Source: Pseudomonadota bacterium
GTDB taxonomy: Bacteria; Pseudomonadota; Gammaproteobacteria; Steroidobacterales; Steroidobacteraceae
NCBI GenBank assembly: GCA_023423065.1
Contig: JAFAGC010000008.1
Location: forward strand, 1-46,301
Direction: 5' to 3'
Length of the DNA stretch: 46,301 bases
Shown here: positions 15,815 to 27,220 of the stretch, piece after piece
How the letters are laid out: each line of letters opens with the position of its first letter
Numbering within the stretch: the first letter of the stretch is position 1
Made by a program: the position numbers and the translations under genes
Notes under the pieces: generated by a model
The model's database searches: none
Told to the model about the DNA's origin: nothing
Seen by the model: the letters and a program-made list of their open reading frames with translations, nothing else

Positions 15815-18079
15815 GTGGTGAGACATGAGATGGGCGGGTCACCTGGACGTGTCCGCTACCTGGCCCGATGCGCACTGGCTGCGTTCATCGTCGGCGCCGC
15901 GCTGCCGGCCAGCGCGATCGAAATCGACGGACGCATCGATCTCGATGAATGGCGCGATGCGCAACACGTCACCGACTTCCGCAAGACCCAGCCGCTGAAC
16001 GGCGAGCCCGCGTCGCTGGCGACCGAGGCCTGGATTCTCGCCACCCCCGAGGGGCTGGCCGTCGCATTCCGCAATACCCAACCCCCGTCGGTGCCGATGA
16101 CGCTGCAGCGCGTGCAGCGCGACTTCGAGGACCAGGTCGACCGCATCAACGTGATGGTCGATTTCGACGGCGACCACCGCACCGGCTACGACTTCACGGT
16201 GAGCTGCACGGGCGGCATCAGCGACTCGATCATCACCAACGAGAACAACTTCAACTCGGACTGGGACGGCAACTGGCGGCACGCGGTCTCGCGCGATGCG
16301 GACGGATGGAACGTCGAGGTGCTGATTCCCTGGTACATCGCACCCATGCGCCATGCCAACGGCAACCGTAGGCTCGGCATCTATTTCGCGCGCATCATCG
16401 GTTCCACCGGCGAGCGGGTCGCCTGGCCGCAGGCGAGCTTCGAACGTCCGCGGTTCCTCTCGGATTTCACGTCCATCGAGGTGGCTAACTACAGCCAGTC
16501 GCTGCTCGCGGTGACGCCCTACGTGTCCGGACTGTACGACAACGTCGGTTCGAGCAGCGATGGCGACGTCGGCGCGGATTTCTTCTGGAAACCGAACGGC
16601 CAGATGCAGCTCACCGCGACCGTGAATCCCGACTTCGGCCAGGTGGAGAGCGACGACCTCGTCGTGAACTTCAGCGCCACCGAAACCTTCATCAGCGACA
16701 AGCGCCCGTTCTTCACCGAGAACCAGGGAATCTTCGAATTCACCACGCCGTCGGATTTCAGCCAGCTGCTGTACACGCGGCGCGTGGGTGGTCCGGCCGA
16801 CGACGGCGTGGGCGCGGGCGACATCACCGCGGCCCTCAAGCTCAACGGCAGCATGGGCAACACCAAGTACGGCCTGTTCGGCGCGGACGAAGCGGACTCG
16901 GCGGGCAGGACCTTCGCCGCGGTTCGCCTCGTACGCGACTTCAGCAAGCAGAATCTCGGGTTCATGGCCACGTGGGTCGACCGCCCCTGGCTCGAACGTC
17001 GGGCAACCGTGGTCGGCGTCGACCACAACTGGCGTCCGACCTCGCGATGGAACGTGCGCACACGGCTCATCGCAAGCGACATCGACCAGCCCGGGAACAG
17101 CGGCCGCGATACCGGCGCCACGCTCTGGGCCGACTACGAGATGGATCGCGGATGGCGCCAGCAGTTCATGGCCATCTACTTCGGTGACGAGTTCGACATC
17201 AACGACGCCGGTTACCTGCAGCGCAATGACACTAGCTACTACCACTACCAGGTGAACAAACGCTTCACCGAGCTGCCGGAAGATTCACGCTACAGCTCGA
17301 AGGACTGGCGTTGGCGCGTCAGCAGCGGGTACAACGTTCACGGCGACCTCCAGAATCACCAGTTCCGCATCAGTCGCGAGAGCCGCCTGCGCAACGGCGC
17401 CTACGAGTACGGACAAGTCAACGTCAACAGCGCCGGTTACGACGACATGCTGACGCGCGGCAATGGCAGTCTCTGGTTGCCGCCCAACTTCAACAGCTAT
17501 TTCGACTACGAACGTCCCCGCATGGGCCGCTGGGGATATGAAGTCGAGGCCAACCTGTTCAGCGGCGGCCTCTCGGGCAACGACAAGATCGGATACACGC
17601 TGAGCGCCGAGCCGCGCTACTTCATCAACGACGAGTTCAATCTCTACGTCGGCGTGCTGCACGACTACACGCCCGACTGGCTCATCTGGCAGCACGACAA
17701 CCTGATCGGCAGCTTCGAGGAGCGCCAGACCAACTTCAACGCGGGCTTCAACTGGATCATGACCAGCCGCCACGAGCTGCGGCTCAAGCTGCAGGTGATC
17801 GCGCTCAGCGCGAAGCTGCGCCAGGCGTACCGCGTGGAGAACGGCAGCGCGATCGCCTCGAACGACCCGGTGGACGATTTCACCGTGCAGAATCTCGGGA
17901 TGCAGCTGCGGTATCGCTACGAATTCAAGCCGCTGTCCTATCTATACATCGTCTATGGCCGCGGCGGGTACCAGCAGGAGTCCGTGTACGACGACACCGC
18001 CAGCCTCATCGATCGCGGCTTCGGCCTGCGCGACGACGAGCAGCTGCTGGTGAAGTTCAGCTACCGGTTCGAAAACTAG
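15815..18079 (+). CDS. DUF5916 outer-membrane protein with CBM9-like N-terminal domain
   Basis: The 754-residue protein has a signal peptide ending in LPASA (about residue 35). A carbohydrate-binding-module-9-like domain follows (IEIDGRIDLDEW through about residue 215), then a long aromatic-rich region with alternating beta-strand pattern typical of DUF5916 barrels, starting with YSQSLLAVTPYVSGLYD. The boundary motif FISDKRPFFTENQGIFEF is characteristic of the family. It is probably exported to the outer membrane; the ligand is unknown. The start at GTG 15815 is five bases after GGAG, with GTG 15818 and ATG 15827 as alternatives. Its TAG stop shares the CTAG at 18076-18079 with the stop of the convergent histidine kinase gene. 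Confidence 0.87.
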   Translation: MVRHEMGGSPGRVRYLARCALAAFIVGAALPASAIEIDGRIDLDEWRDAQHVTDFRKTQPLNGEPASLATEAWILATPEGLAVAFRNTQPPSVPMTLQRVQRDFEDQVDRINVMVDFDGDHRTGYDFTVSCTGGISDSIITNENNFNSDWDGNWRHAVSRDADGWNVEVLIPWYIAPMRHANGNRRLGIYFARIIGSTGERVAWPQASFERPRFLSDFTSIEVANYSQSLLAVTPYVSGLYDNVGSSSDGDVGADFFWKPNGQMQLTATVNPDFGQVESDDLVVNFSATETFISDKRPFFTENQGIFEFTTPSDFSQLLYTRRVGGPADDGVGAGDITAALKLNGSMGNTKYGLFGADEADSAGRTFAAVRLVRDFSKQNLGFMATWVDRPWLERRATVVGVDHNWRPTSRWNVRTRLIASDIDQPGNSGRDTGATLWADYEMDRGWRQQFMAIYFGDEFDINDAGYLQRNDTSYYHYQVNKRFTELPEDSRYSSKDWRWRVSSGYNVHGDLQNHQFRISRESRLRNGAYEYGQVNVNSAGYDDMLTRGNGSLWLPPNFNSYFDYERPRMGRWGYEVEANLFSGGLSGNDKIGYTLSAEPRYFINDEFNLYVGVLHDYTPDWLIWQHDNLIGSFEERQTNFNAGFNWIMTSRHELRLKLQVIALSAKLRQAYRVENGSAIASNDPVDDFTVQNLGMQLRYRYEFKPLSYLYIVYGRGGYQQESVYDDTASLIDRGFGLRDDEQLLVKFSYRFEN

Positions 18080-19704
18080 TTGGCCCGCGGCCCGGCCGCG
18101 CGCAGCTCGAGGTGCAGCGCGTCCGGATCGACCGGTTTCACGAGATGGCGCGCGAAGCCCGCCTGCCGCGACAACGCGTGATCCTCCGGAAATCCATAGC
18201 CGGTGAGCGCGACGAGGCGCACGCCGCGGCCCAGCGGATGACTGAGGATGCGGCGCGCGAGCTCGTAGCCGTCCATGCCCCCGGGCAGGCCGATGTCGAT
18301 GAACGCGACGTCGATGGGCCCGCCCAGCGCGCCTTCCTGCAGCAGGTTCAACGCGCGTTCGGCATCGCCCGCCTCGCACACGGCGTGGCCGTGCGCGCGC
18401 AAGACCGCCCGATACATTTCCCGCGAGTCGTGATTGTCGTCCACGAGCATGACCCGGCGCGCCTCGATGGCCGGCGTGCGGATGCCGTCTCCGTTGCGCG
18501 CATGGGTCGCCGCCGGATCATCGGTGGTGGGAGTGGGGATTGCCGGCAGGCGCACGATGAACGTCGCGCCTCGGCCTTCTCCCTCGCTCATGGCCTGCAC
18601 GCTGCCACCGTGCAGCTCGGCGAGCCGCTTCACGAGAGTCAATCCGATGCCGAGTCCCCCGCGCGCGCGATCGATGGTGTGGTGGGCCTGCACGAACAGG
18701 TCGAAGATCTTCGGCAGCATGTCTTTCGGAATGCCGACGCCCTGGTCCGAGACCCGCAACACGGCCTCGTTGCCTTCCCGCGTGACCGACACGTCGACGA
18801 GGCTCCCGGGGCGGGTGAACTTGAGCGCGTTGGAAACCAGGTTGCCCACGACCTGTTCGAGCCGCACGGTGTCGCCGCTCACCCATACGGGTTCGCTCAC
18901 GATCTGCACCCGGCCCTGGTGGCCATTGCCCGTGAGGCCGCCGACGGACGCGCGCACCGACTCGGCGAAATTCACCTCGGATCGCTTGAGCACGATCTTG
19001 CCCGTGACCGCACGGCCCACGTCCAGCAGGTCATCGACGAGCCGCGCCATGTGCAACACCTGGCGCTTGATGATGCCCGTCGCCTGCAGCGCCGTCGTTT
19101 CGCCGCGGTTCATGAGCGAGAGCGCATGCACCGCGCCCTGGATCGCGCCGAGCGGATTGCGCAACTCGTGCGCGAGCATCGCGAGGAACTCGTCCTTCGA
19201 ACGGCTCTCGCGCTGCGCACGCGCGAGCGAGCTGATGTCCGAGAGGATCAACGTACGGTGCTCGACTTCGTCGAGCAGGATCGAGGAGAGCGTGACCTGG
19301 ACTTCGGTCGCCTCGCGTCCATCGATCACGAGTCGCGTCTGGTAGCGACCCGAGCCGTGCATGAGCATGGCCCGCAGAAGTTCGCCCTCCGTCGCGGGCA
19401 GGAACCGGCCGATCGATGCGCCGAAGACCTGCTCGAGCGGCAGGTTCACGAGGTCCGCGAAGCGCTGGTTGCAGTAGATGATGTCGCCGGCCACCGTGAG
19501 CGTCGCGGCGCCTTCCTGCATGCGCTCGACCAGGGCGCGGTAAGGCGCGTCGGCGCTGCGCAGCGTGAACACGCGCCGCTCGCCTTTCTCGTCCTCGAGC
19601 AGGAGCGCGTCGATCTCGCCGCAGTAGATGGCCTGCAGATTGCCCTCGACTTCCGCGAGACGGGCGCGCAATTCCTCGAAGGTCAGGTCGTCGATGTGGG
19701 TCAC
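18076..19704 (-). CDS. Hybrid sensor histidine kinase with PAS and C-terminal receiver, last gene of the kai operon
   Basis: The 542-residue cytoplasmic protein has a short coiled N-terminus with the motif GEIDALLLED, a PAS-like domain (about 53-160), HisKA with phosphoacceptor His179 in AMLAHELRNPLGA, an HATPase with Asn292 and SDQGVGIP (319-326) and GGLGIGL (349-355), then a receiver domain at about 417-535 with Asp470 (FIDIGLPGG), Thr501 and Lys523. No membrane helix and no KaiB-like sensor domain (as in cyanobacterial SasA) are present. The GTG start at 19704 overlaps the stop of the second kaiB as GTGA. Its place as the last gene of a coupled kaiC-kaiB-kaiB operon suggests it reads or relays the KaiC/KaiB state; that link is inference. 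The receiver could act as an internal phosphate sink. Confidence 0.92.
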   Translation of the reverse strand: MTHIDDLTFEELRARLAEVEGNLQAIYCGEIDALLLEDEKGERRVFTLRSADAPYRALVERMQEGAATLTVAGDIIYCNQRFADLVNLPLEQVFGASIGRFLPATEGELLRAMLMHGSGRYQTRLVIDGREATEVQVTLSSILLDEVEHRTLILSDISSLARAQRESRSKDEFLAMLAHELRNPLGAIQGAVHALSLMNRGETTALQATGIIKRQVLHMARLVDDLLDVGRAVTGKIVLKRSEVNFAESVRASVGGLTGNGHQGRVQIVSEPVWVSGDTVRLEQVVGNLVSNALKFTRPGSLVDVSVTREGNEAVLRVSDQGVGIPKDMLPKIFDLFVQAHHTIDRARGGLGIGLTLVKRLAELHGGSVQAMSEGEGRGATFIVRLPAIPTPTTDDPAATHARNGDGIRTPAIEARRVMLVDDNHDSREMYRAVLRAHGHAVCEAGDAERALNLLQEGALGGPIDVAFIDIGLPGGMDGYELARRILSHPLGRGVRLVALTGYGFPEDHALSRQAGFARHLVKPVDPDALHLELRAAGPRAN

Positions 19705-19982
19705 GCGGGAAGCCCCAGTCCCAGCAGCAAACGGTCACGGTTCGACATGTCGCCGACGATTCGCCGCAGCGGCGACGGGCCGCACTTGACGAGCGTCGGA
19801 ATCGCGATGATCTGGTCCTCGCGGATGCGCGCCGGCTGCTGGTACACGTCGACGATCTCGAGCGAGTAGCGGCCGGCGAGATGTTCGTCGCATACGGCGC
19901 GGACGATGTTGATCGCGCGGGTGGAGCGCGTGGTCATGCCCGTGACGTACAGGCGCAGGACATACTGATCACGCGCGGTCAC
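19701..19982 (-). CDS. kaiB: KaiB-family protein, second copy
   Basis: This 93-residue protein has the KaiB thioredoxin-like layout: strand YVLRLYVTG, the CDEHLAGRYSLEIVDVYQQP segment, IIAIPTLVK with the conserved cis-proline region, and RRIVGDMSNRDRLLLGLGL. Cyanobacterial KaiB binds the KaiC CI ring after a fold switch and sequesters output partners. The start is GTG at 19982, which lies 14 bases inside the end of the first kaiB; a longer reading upstream in this frame is out of family. Compared with copy one it has a changed C-terminal half (MSNRDRLLLGLGLPA) and a cysteine at VKCGPS. The identical CDEHLAGRYS block in both copies points to an old tandem duplication. Confidence 0.9.
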   Translation of the reverse strand: MTARDQYVLRLYVTGMTTRSTRAINIVRAVCDEHLAGRYSLEIVDVYQQPARIREDQIIAIPTLVKCGPSPLRRIVGDMSNRDRLLLGLGLPA

Positions 19983-20280
19983 GCACTGGCCCTGCGCGCG
20001 GGCGCAGGTCCAGCCCCACGAGCACACGTTCCGTGTTGGAAAGGTCCCCGATGATCTTCTTGATCGGGGTCGGCAGGCGTCGCACGAGTGTCGGCAGCGC
20101 GAGGATCTGGTCGCCGCGGCCGAGCGCGGGATTCTCGACGAGGTCGACCACCTCGATGGAGTAACGTCCCGCGAGGTGCTCGTCGCAGATCTTGCGCAGG
20201 TTCGCGAACGCACGCGCGGCCTTCGGCGTCTGCCCGGCGACGTACAGCCGTAGCGAGAATTCCTCGTGAGCCCGGTTCAT
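19969..20280 (-). CDS. kaiB: KaiB-family protein, first copy
   Basis: This 103-residue protein aligns well by eye with cyanobacterial KaiB: SLRLYVAGQTPKAARAFANL, IEVVDLVENPALGRGDQILA, PTLVRRLPTPIKKIIGDLSN and TERVLVGLDL, followed by a short tail. It is the more canonical of the two KaiB copies. The ATG at 20280 overlaps the kaiC stop as ATGA, so translation is coupled to kaiC, and its end overlaps the second kaiB by 14 bases. In the known clock KaiB binds phosphorylated KaiC and promotes dephosphorylation by trapping KaiA. No kaiA is present here, so the effect on KaiC must work differently. Confidence 0.93.
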   Translation of the reverse strand: MNRAHEEFSLRLYVAGQTPKAARAFANLRKICDEHLAGRYSIEVVDLVENPALGRGDQILALPTLVRRLPTPIKKIIGDLSNTERVLVGLDLRPRAGPVRDRA

Positions 20281-21740
20281 CCGCGCTTTCTCCCCGAAGG
20301 GGCCCGCTTGCGGCCGCGGGCCGTCGGCCGGATCTCGATGCCGCGGGACGTCACGCGAAAGTCGCGCACTTCCTCGGCATGCGCCATGCCGCGCGACTTG
20401 AGGATGAAGATCTTGCGCTGGCGTTCGTAACCGACGGTGTCGTTGGCGACCAGCACCCAGGTATCCATGAGCGAGGAGATCAGGGTTTCGGTGTATTCGA
20501 GCGTTTCGGTCGGCGTCGTGAGACTGGTGAACACCGCGGTGATGCCGCGCGTCTTGAGATAGTCGATCACGCGCGTGAGCATCGCGCGCACGTCGGAGTG
20601 GGTGCCGACCGCCAGCAGGTTCGTGACCGGGTCGACGATGACCACGTCCGGCTGGAGGGCCTCGACCGCGTTGTGCATTTCGAGCAGGTGCCGCTCGAGG
20701 CCGTGGCGGTTGGGCCGATCCGCGTGGAATTTGAGCAGTCCCTTGTCGACCCAGCGCTGCAGGTCGATGCCGGCCGAGCGCATGTTCCGGATCATCTGCT
20801 GCGGCGATTCCTCGAACAGGAAGTACAGGCACGTCTCGCCGCGCGCGCAGGCGGCATCGGCGAAGTGCGCCGCGAGCGTGGTCTTGCCCGTGCCCGCGGT
20901 TCCCGAGAGCAACACGGTACTCGCGCGGTAGTAACCCTTGCCGCCCAGCATGTCGTCGAGCGTATCGAGGCCCGTGGAGACGCGCTCCGCGGGCGCGTCG
21001 TGCTCGAGCAGCAGGGACGTGACGGGCAGCACGCTGATGCCGTCGTCGTCGATGAGGAACGGATACTCGTTCGTGCCGTGGGTCGAGCCGCGATATTTCA
21101 CGACCCGTATGCGGCGCGTCGAGATCTGCTCGTGCACGCGGTGATCGAGCGCGATCACCGCGTCGGTGATGTATTCCTCGAGACCCTGGCGGGTGAGCAT
21201 CTGCCCGCCGCGCTCCGCCGTGACGACCGTGGTCATCTGGTGATCGCGCAGCCATCGGAACAGCCGCCGCAACTCGGCGCGCAGGATGCCGGTATCGCGC
21301 AGTCCGCCGAACAACGTCTCGATGGTGTCGAGCATGACGCGCCGGGCGCCGATCTGCCTGATGCCATGTTCGAGGCGGACGAACAGACCTTCGAGGTCGT
21401 ATTCGCCCGTCTCCTCGATTTCACTCCGATCGACGTGGATGTAGTCGACGAGCAGCTTCTTTTCCGCGCAGAGCTGGTGGAGGTCGTAACCGAGCGAGCG
21501 CGCGTCCTGCGCGAGCTCGTCGGCGTTTTCCTCGAAACTGAGCAGGACGCCGGGTTCGTTGTACCGGCGCGCGCCCTCGACGAGGAAGCTGACCCCGAGC
21601 AATGTCTTGCCCGATCCGGGTCCCCCGGAAATGAGCGTGGGCCTGCCCGCCGGCAGTCCGCCGAAAGTGATGTCATCGAGTCCCGAAATCCCTGTGGGCG
21701 CCTTGTCGATCTGCCGATGCGAGGATTTTTTTCTGGCCAT
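20277..21740 (-). CDS. kaiC: KaiC-family double-RecA ATPase/autokinase
   Basis: The 487-residue protein has two RecA-like halves. CI (about 11-240) has Walker A GGPGSGKT at 39-46 and catalytic Glu70-Glu71 in SFEEN. CII (about 250-465) has Walker A GTAGTGKT at 280-287 and Glu310-Glu311 in LFEES. The CII segment TETLISSLMDT aligns with the phosphorylation loop of Synechococcus KaiC: Thr417, Ser422 and Ser423 stand where Thr426, Ser431 and Thr432 are, so the pair is Ser-Ser. The C-terminus is a short basic tail (TARGRKRAPSGRKRG) with little resemblance to the KaiA-binding tail. ATG 21740 is chosen because it precedes the conserved N-terminus; the frame stays open to 21821 but that part has no family match. 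First gene of kaiC-kaiB-kaiB-kinase. Confidence 0.94.
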   Translation of the reverse strand: MARKKSSHRQIDKAPTGISGLDDITFGGLPAGRPTLISGGPGSGKTLLGVSFLVEGARRYNEPGVLLSFEENADELAQDARSLGYDLHQLCAEKKLLVDYIHVDRSEIEETGEYDLEGLFVRLEHGIRQIGARRVMLDTIETLFGGLRDTGILRAELRRLFRWLRDHQMTTVVTAERGGQMLTRQGLEEYITDAVIALDHRVHEQISTRRIRVVKYRGSTHGTNEYPFLIDDDGISVLPVTSLLLEHDAPAERVSTGLDTLDDMLGGKGYYRASTVLLSGTAGTGKTTLAAHFADAACARGETCLYFLFEESPQQMIRNMRSAGIDLQRWVDKGLLKFHADRPNRHGLERHLLEMHNAVEALQPDVVIVDPVTNLLAVGTHSDVRAMLTRVIDYLKTRGITAVFTSLTTPTETLEYTETLISSLMDTWVLVANDTVGYERQRKIFILKSRGMAHAEEVRDFRVTSRGIEIRPTARGRKRAPSGRKRG

Positions 21741-21770
21741 GCAACCCGAGTCCGAACGTGAAGGGATGAC

Positions 21771-21797
21771 CCACCGATGGGGATGCTCCACCGGTGG
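21771..21797. promoter_or_regulatory. Paired palindromes upstream of kaiC
   Basis: CCACCGGTGG at 21788-21797 is a perfect 10-bp palindrome and CCACCGATGG at 21771-21780 differs from it by one base. Their centres are 17 bp apart and they lie 31-57 bases before the kaiC start, within the 190-bp gap that must hold the operon promoter. They could be a dimer-of-dimers regulator site. No convincing -35/-10 pair was seen. Confidence 0.35.
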
Positions 21798-21903
21798 CCG
21801 CTCACGCGCGCATGGGATCACGGCTTCGAAATACCTGCGCGCGTATTGACTCAGGATATTGAGGGCGCGCCTATCGGCGGAGTCTCACACTTTTGTTAGC
21901 CAC

Positions 21904-21921
21904 TGTCGGAGGGCTCCGACA
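21904..21921 (-). terminator. Hairpin after the Lrp-family gene
   Basis: TGTCGGAG at 21904-21911 and CTCCGACA at 21914-21921 form a perfect 8-bp inverted repeat with two central bases, ten bases beyond the Lrp gene stop on the minus strand. In RNA the loop would open to at least four bases. No T tract follows. Confidence 0.4.
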
Positions 21922-21930
21922 TTCCGGGCG

Positions 21931-22404
21931 TCAGCGGGGAATCGGCGGCGCCGAGCGCTGGAACACCGGTTTGATCGCGAGACCCGACTGGATGCGCGAC
22001 ACGCCGGGAATGCGCGTCAGCACGTCGAGCATGAAGCGCTGGTAGCTAGTCAGGTCCGGCACGACGATGCGCAGCACGTAGTCGGCTTCGCCCGTCATGA
22101 GGTAGCAGCTCATCACCTCCGGCACGTCGGCGATGCGCCGCTCGAACACCTTGAGCGTTTCCTCGACCTGGCGTTCGAGGGAAACCCACACGTACATCGT
22201 GATGCCGAACCCGAGCTTCTGCTCGTCGAACTGGGCGCTGTATCCCGTGATGTAGCCGTGGGACTCCAGGCGCCTGATCCGGCGCAGGGTGGGGGTCAGG
22301 GACAGTCCGATCTGCTCCGCCAGGTCGCGCCAGCTGATTCGACCGTCCCGCGACAGGATTTCCATGATTTTCGCATCGACTTTGTCGAGCTTTTCGGCTG
22401 CCAT
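21931..22404 (-). CDS. Lrp/AsnC-family transcriptional regulator
   Basis: The 157-residue protein has an N-terminal winged helix-turn-helix (LDKVDAKIMEILSRDGRIS, LAEQIGLSLTPTLRRIRRLE) and a C-terminal RAM/AsnC ligand-binding domain (ITMYVWVSLERQVEETLKVFE, DYVLRIVVPDLTSYQRFML). Lrp-type regulators form dimers and higher oligomers and sense amino acids. ATG 22404 is preferred over an in-frame start at 22476 because the domain begins here and AGG lies close upstream; the longer form would add 24 residues overlapping the promoter. It is divergent from metF-metH across 133 bp, so methionine or another amino acid as effector and metFH as target are reasonable guesses. Confidence 0.92.
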   Translation of the reverse strand: MAAEKLDKVDAKIMEILSRDGRISWRDLAEQIGLSLTPTLRRIRRLESHGYITGYSAQFDEQKLGFGITMYVWVSLERQVEETLKVFERRIADVPEVMSCYLMTGEADYVLRIVVPDLTSYQRFMLDVLTRIPGVSRIQSGLAIKPVFQRSAPPIPR

Positions 22405-22435
22405 GACCTGATCTGGGGTGATTTGTAGCGCAAAC

Positions 22436-22463
22436 ATGCTAAATGACGCCCATTCATAGTCAA
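22436..22463 (-). promoter_or_regulatory. Candidate sigma-70 promoter of the Lrp-family gene
   Basis: Read on the minus strand, TTGACT (22463-22458) and TAGCAT (22441-22436) are separated by 16 bases. Transcription would start near 22429, about 25 bases before the ATG at 22404. The -10 match is moderate. Confidence 0.4.
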
Positions 22464-22474
22464 GAATTGGAGCC

Positions 22475-22496
22475 AACGCACTGCCGGTAGTGCGTT
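22475..22496. promoter_or_regulatory. Inverted-repeat operator candidate between lrp-like gene and metF
   Basis: AACGCACT at 22475-22482 and AGTGCGTT at 22489-22496 form a perfect 8-bp inverted repeat with a 6-base spacer. It lies 41 bases before metF and just upstream of the candidate -35 of the divergent regulator gene, a placement that would let one protein control both. It does not match the published MetJ (AGACGTCT) or MetR (TGAA-N5-TTCA) boxes as I know them. Confidence 0.5.
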
Positions 22497-22537
22497 AAGA
22501 TTCATCACGTAACCATATGACAGGTATAAGGAATTAG

Positions 22538-23414
22538 ATGTCCCGCCACGCCCCCGTTGCTGTTTCCTTCGAGTTCTTCCCGCCCGGTGACGAGGCGATG
22601 GAGCGCACTCTGTGGGAATCGATCCGTTATCTCGAGCCACTGAACCCGACCTTCGTCTCGGTGACGTACGGCGCGGATGGCTCGACCCGCGAACGCACTC
22701 ACAACGTGGTGTCGCGCGTTCAGCAGGAGACGGGACTCAACTGCGTGCCGCACCTGACCTGCATCGGCGCGAGCCAGGGCGAGGTGCTCGACATCGCGCG
22801 CCGCTACTGGGACCAGGGCATCCGCCACATCGTCGCGTTGCGCGGCGATCCGCCGGCGGGCACCACGAAATACGAGCCGCGCGCCGATGGCTTCGCCTAC
22901 GCGGCGGATCTCGTGAAGGGGCTCAAGTCCGTCGGTGACTTCGAGATATCCGTGGCCGCGTACCCCGAGATGCATCCGGAAGCGCCGAGCGCGGAGTTCG
23001 ATCTCGACAACCTCAAGCGCAAGATCGACGCGGGCGCGACCCGCGCGATCACGCAGTTCTTCTACGACAACGACAAGTACCTGCGCTTCCGCGACGCCTG
23101 CGCCGCGAAGGGCATCGCCGCGCCGATCGTGCCGGGCATCCTGCCGATCACGCGTTTCCCGCAGATCACGAGGTTCGCGAAGCGTTGCGGCGCCTCCATC
23201 CCGGACTGGCTCGAGCATCGCTTCGACGGTCTCGAGGAGAATCCCGAGACTCGCAAGCTGATTTCCGCCGCCGTCGCGATCGAGCAGGTGCATACGCTGC
23301 AACGTCACGGTGTCGAGCAGTTCCACTTCTACACGCTGAACCGTTCCGAGCTCACCTACGCCATCTGCCACGCACTCGGCGTGCGTCCGAAGCAGACGGA
23401 GCGCAAGGTGGCCA

Positions 23415-23422
<8 letters not shown>
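22538..23422 (+). CDS. metF: Methylenetetrahydrofolate reductase
   Basis: The 294-residue flavoprotein reduces 5,10-methylene-THF to 5-methyl-THF, the methyl donor for methionine synthase. Length is as in E. coli MetF (296). Visible family features are SFEFFPPGDEAMERTLW at the N-terminus with the catalytic Glu in the FEFFPP motif, VSVTYGADGSTRERTHNVV, HLTCIGAS, ALRGDPP, AAYPEMHPEAPS and TRAITQFFYDNDKYLRF, and PIVPGILPITRF. AAGGA lies six bases before the ATG. Its last eight bases overlap the metH start, so the reductase and the enzyme that uses its product are translated together. Confidence 0.96.
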
Positions 23423-27134
<3,712 letters not shown>

Positions 27135-27147
27135 AAACGGAGAAGAC

Positions 27148-27160
27148 GGTGCCTGGCACC
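27148..27160 (+). repeat. Dispersed palindromic repeat, copy 2
   Basis: GGTGCC-T-GGCACC occurs 13 bases after the metH stop, preceded by AAGAC as in the copy at 30379. It lies in the 86-base gap before the DUF1080 gene. Confidence 0.7.
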
Positions 27161-27220
27161 GGCCCGCGCTCGAGCGCCGATCTTGACCCCGCGCAGGTCT
27201 TCGCGTGTACTCCCGCGCGC

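Noticed and set aside
21741..21821. N-terminal extension of KaiC by 27 residues
   Set aside because: The frame is open, but the extra sequence has no KaiC similarity and overlaps the palindromes in the promoter gap.
22470..22537. Possible SAM or SAH riboswitch before metF
   Set aside because: Only one short hairpin is present and none of the conserved core sequences of the SAM riboswitch classes that I know is visible; the leader is also too short for most of them.
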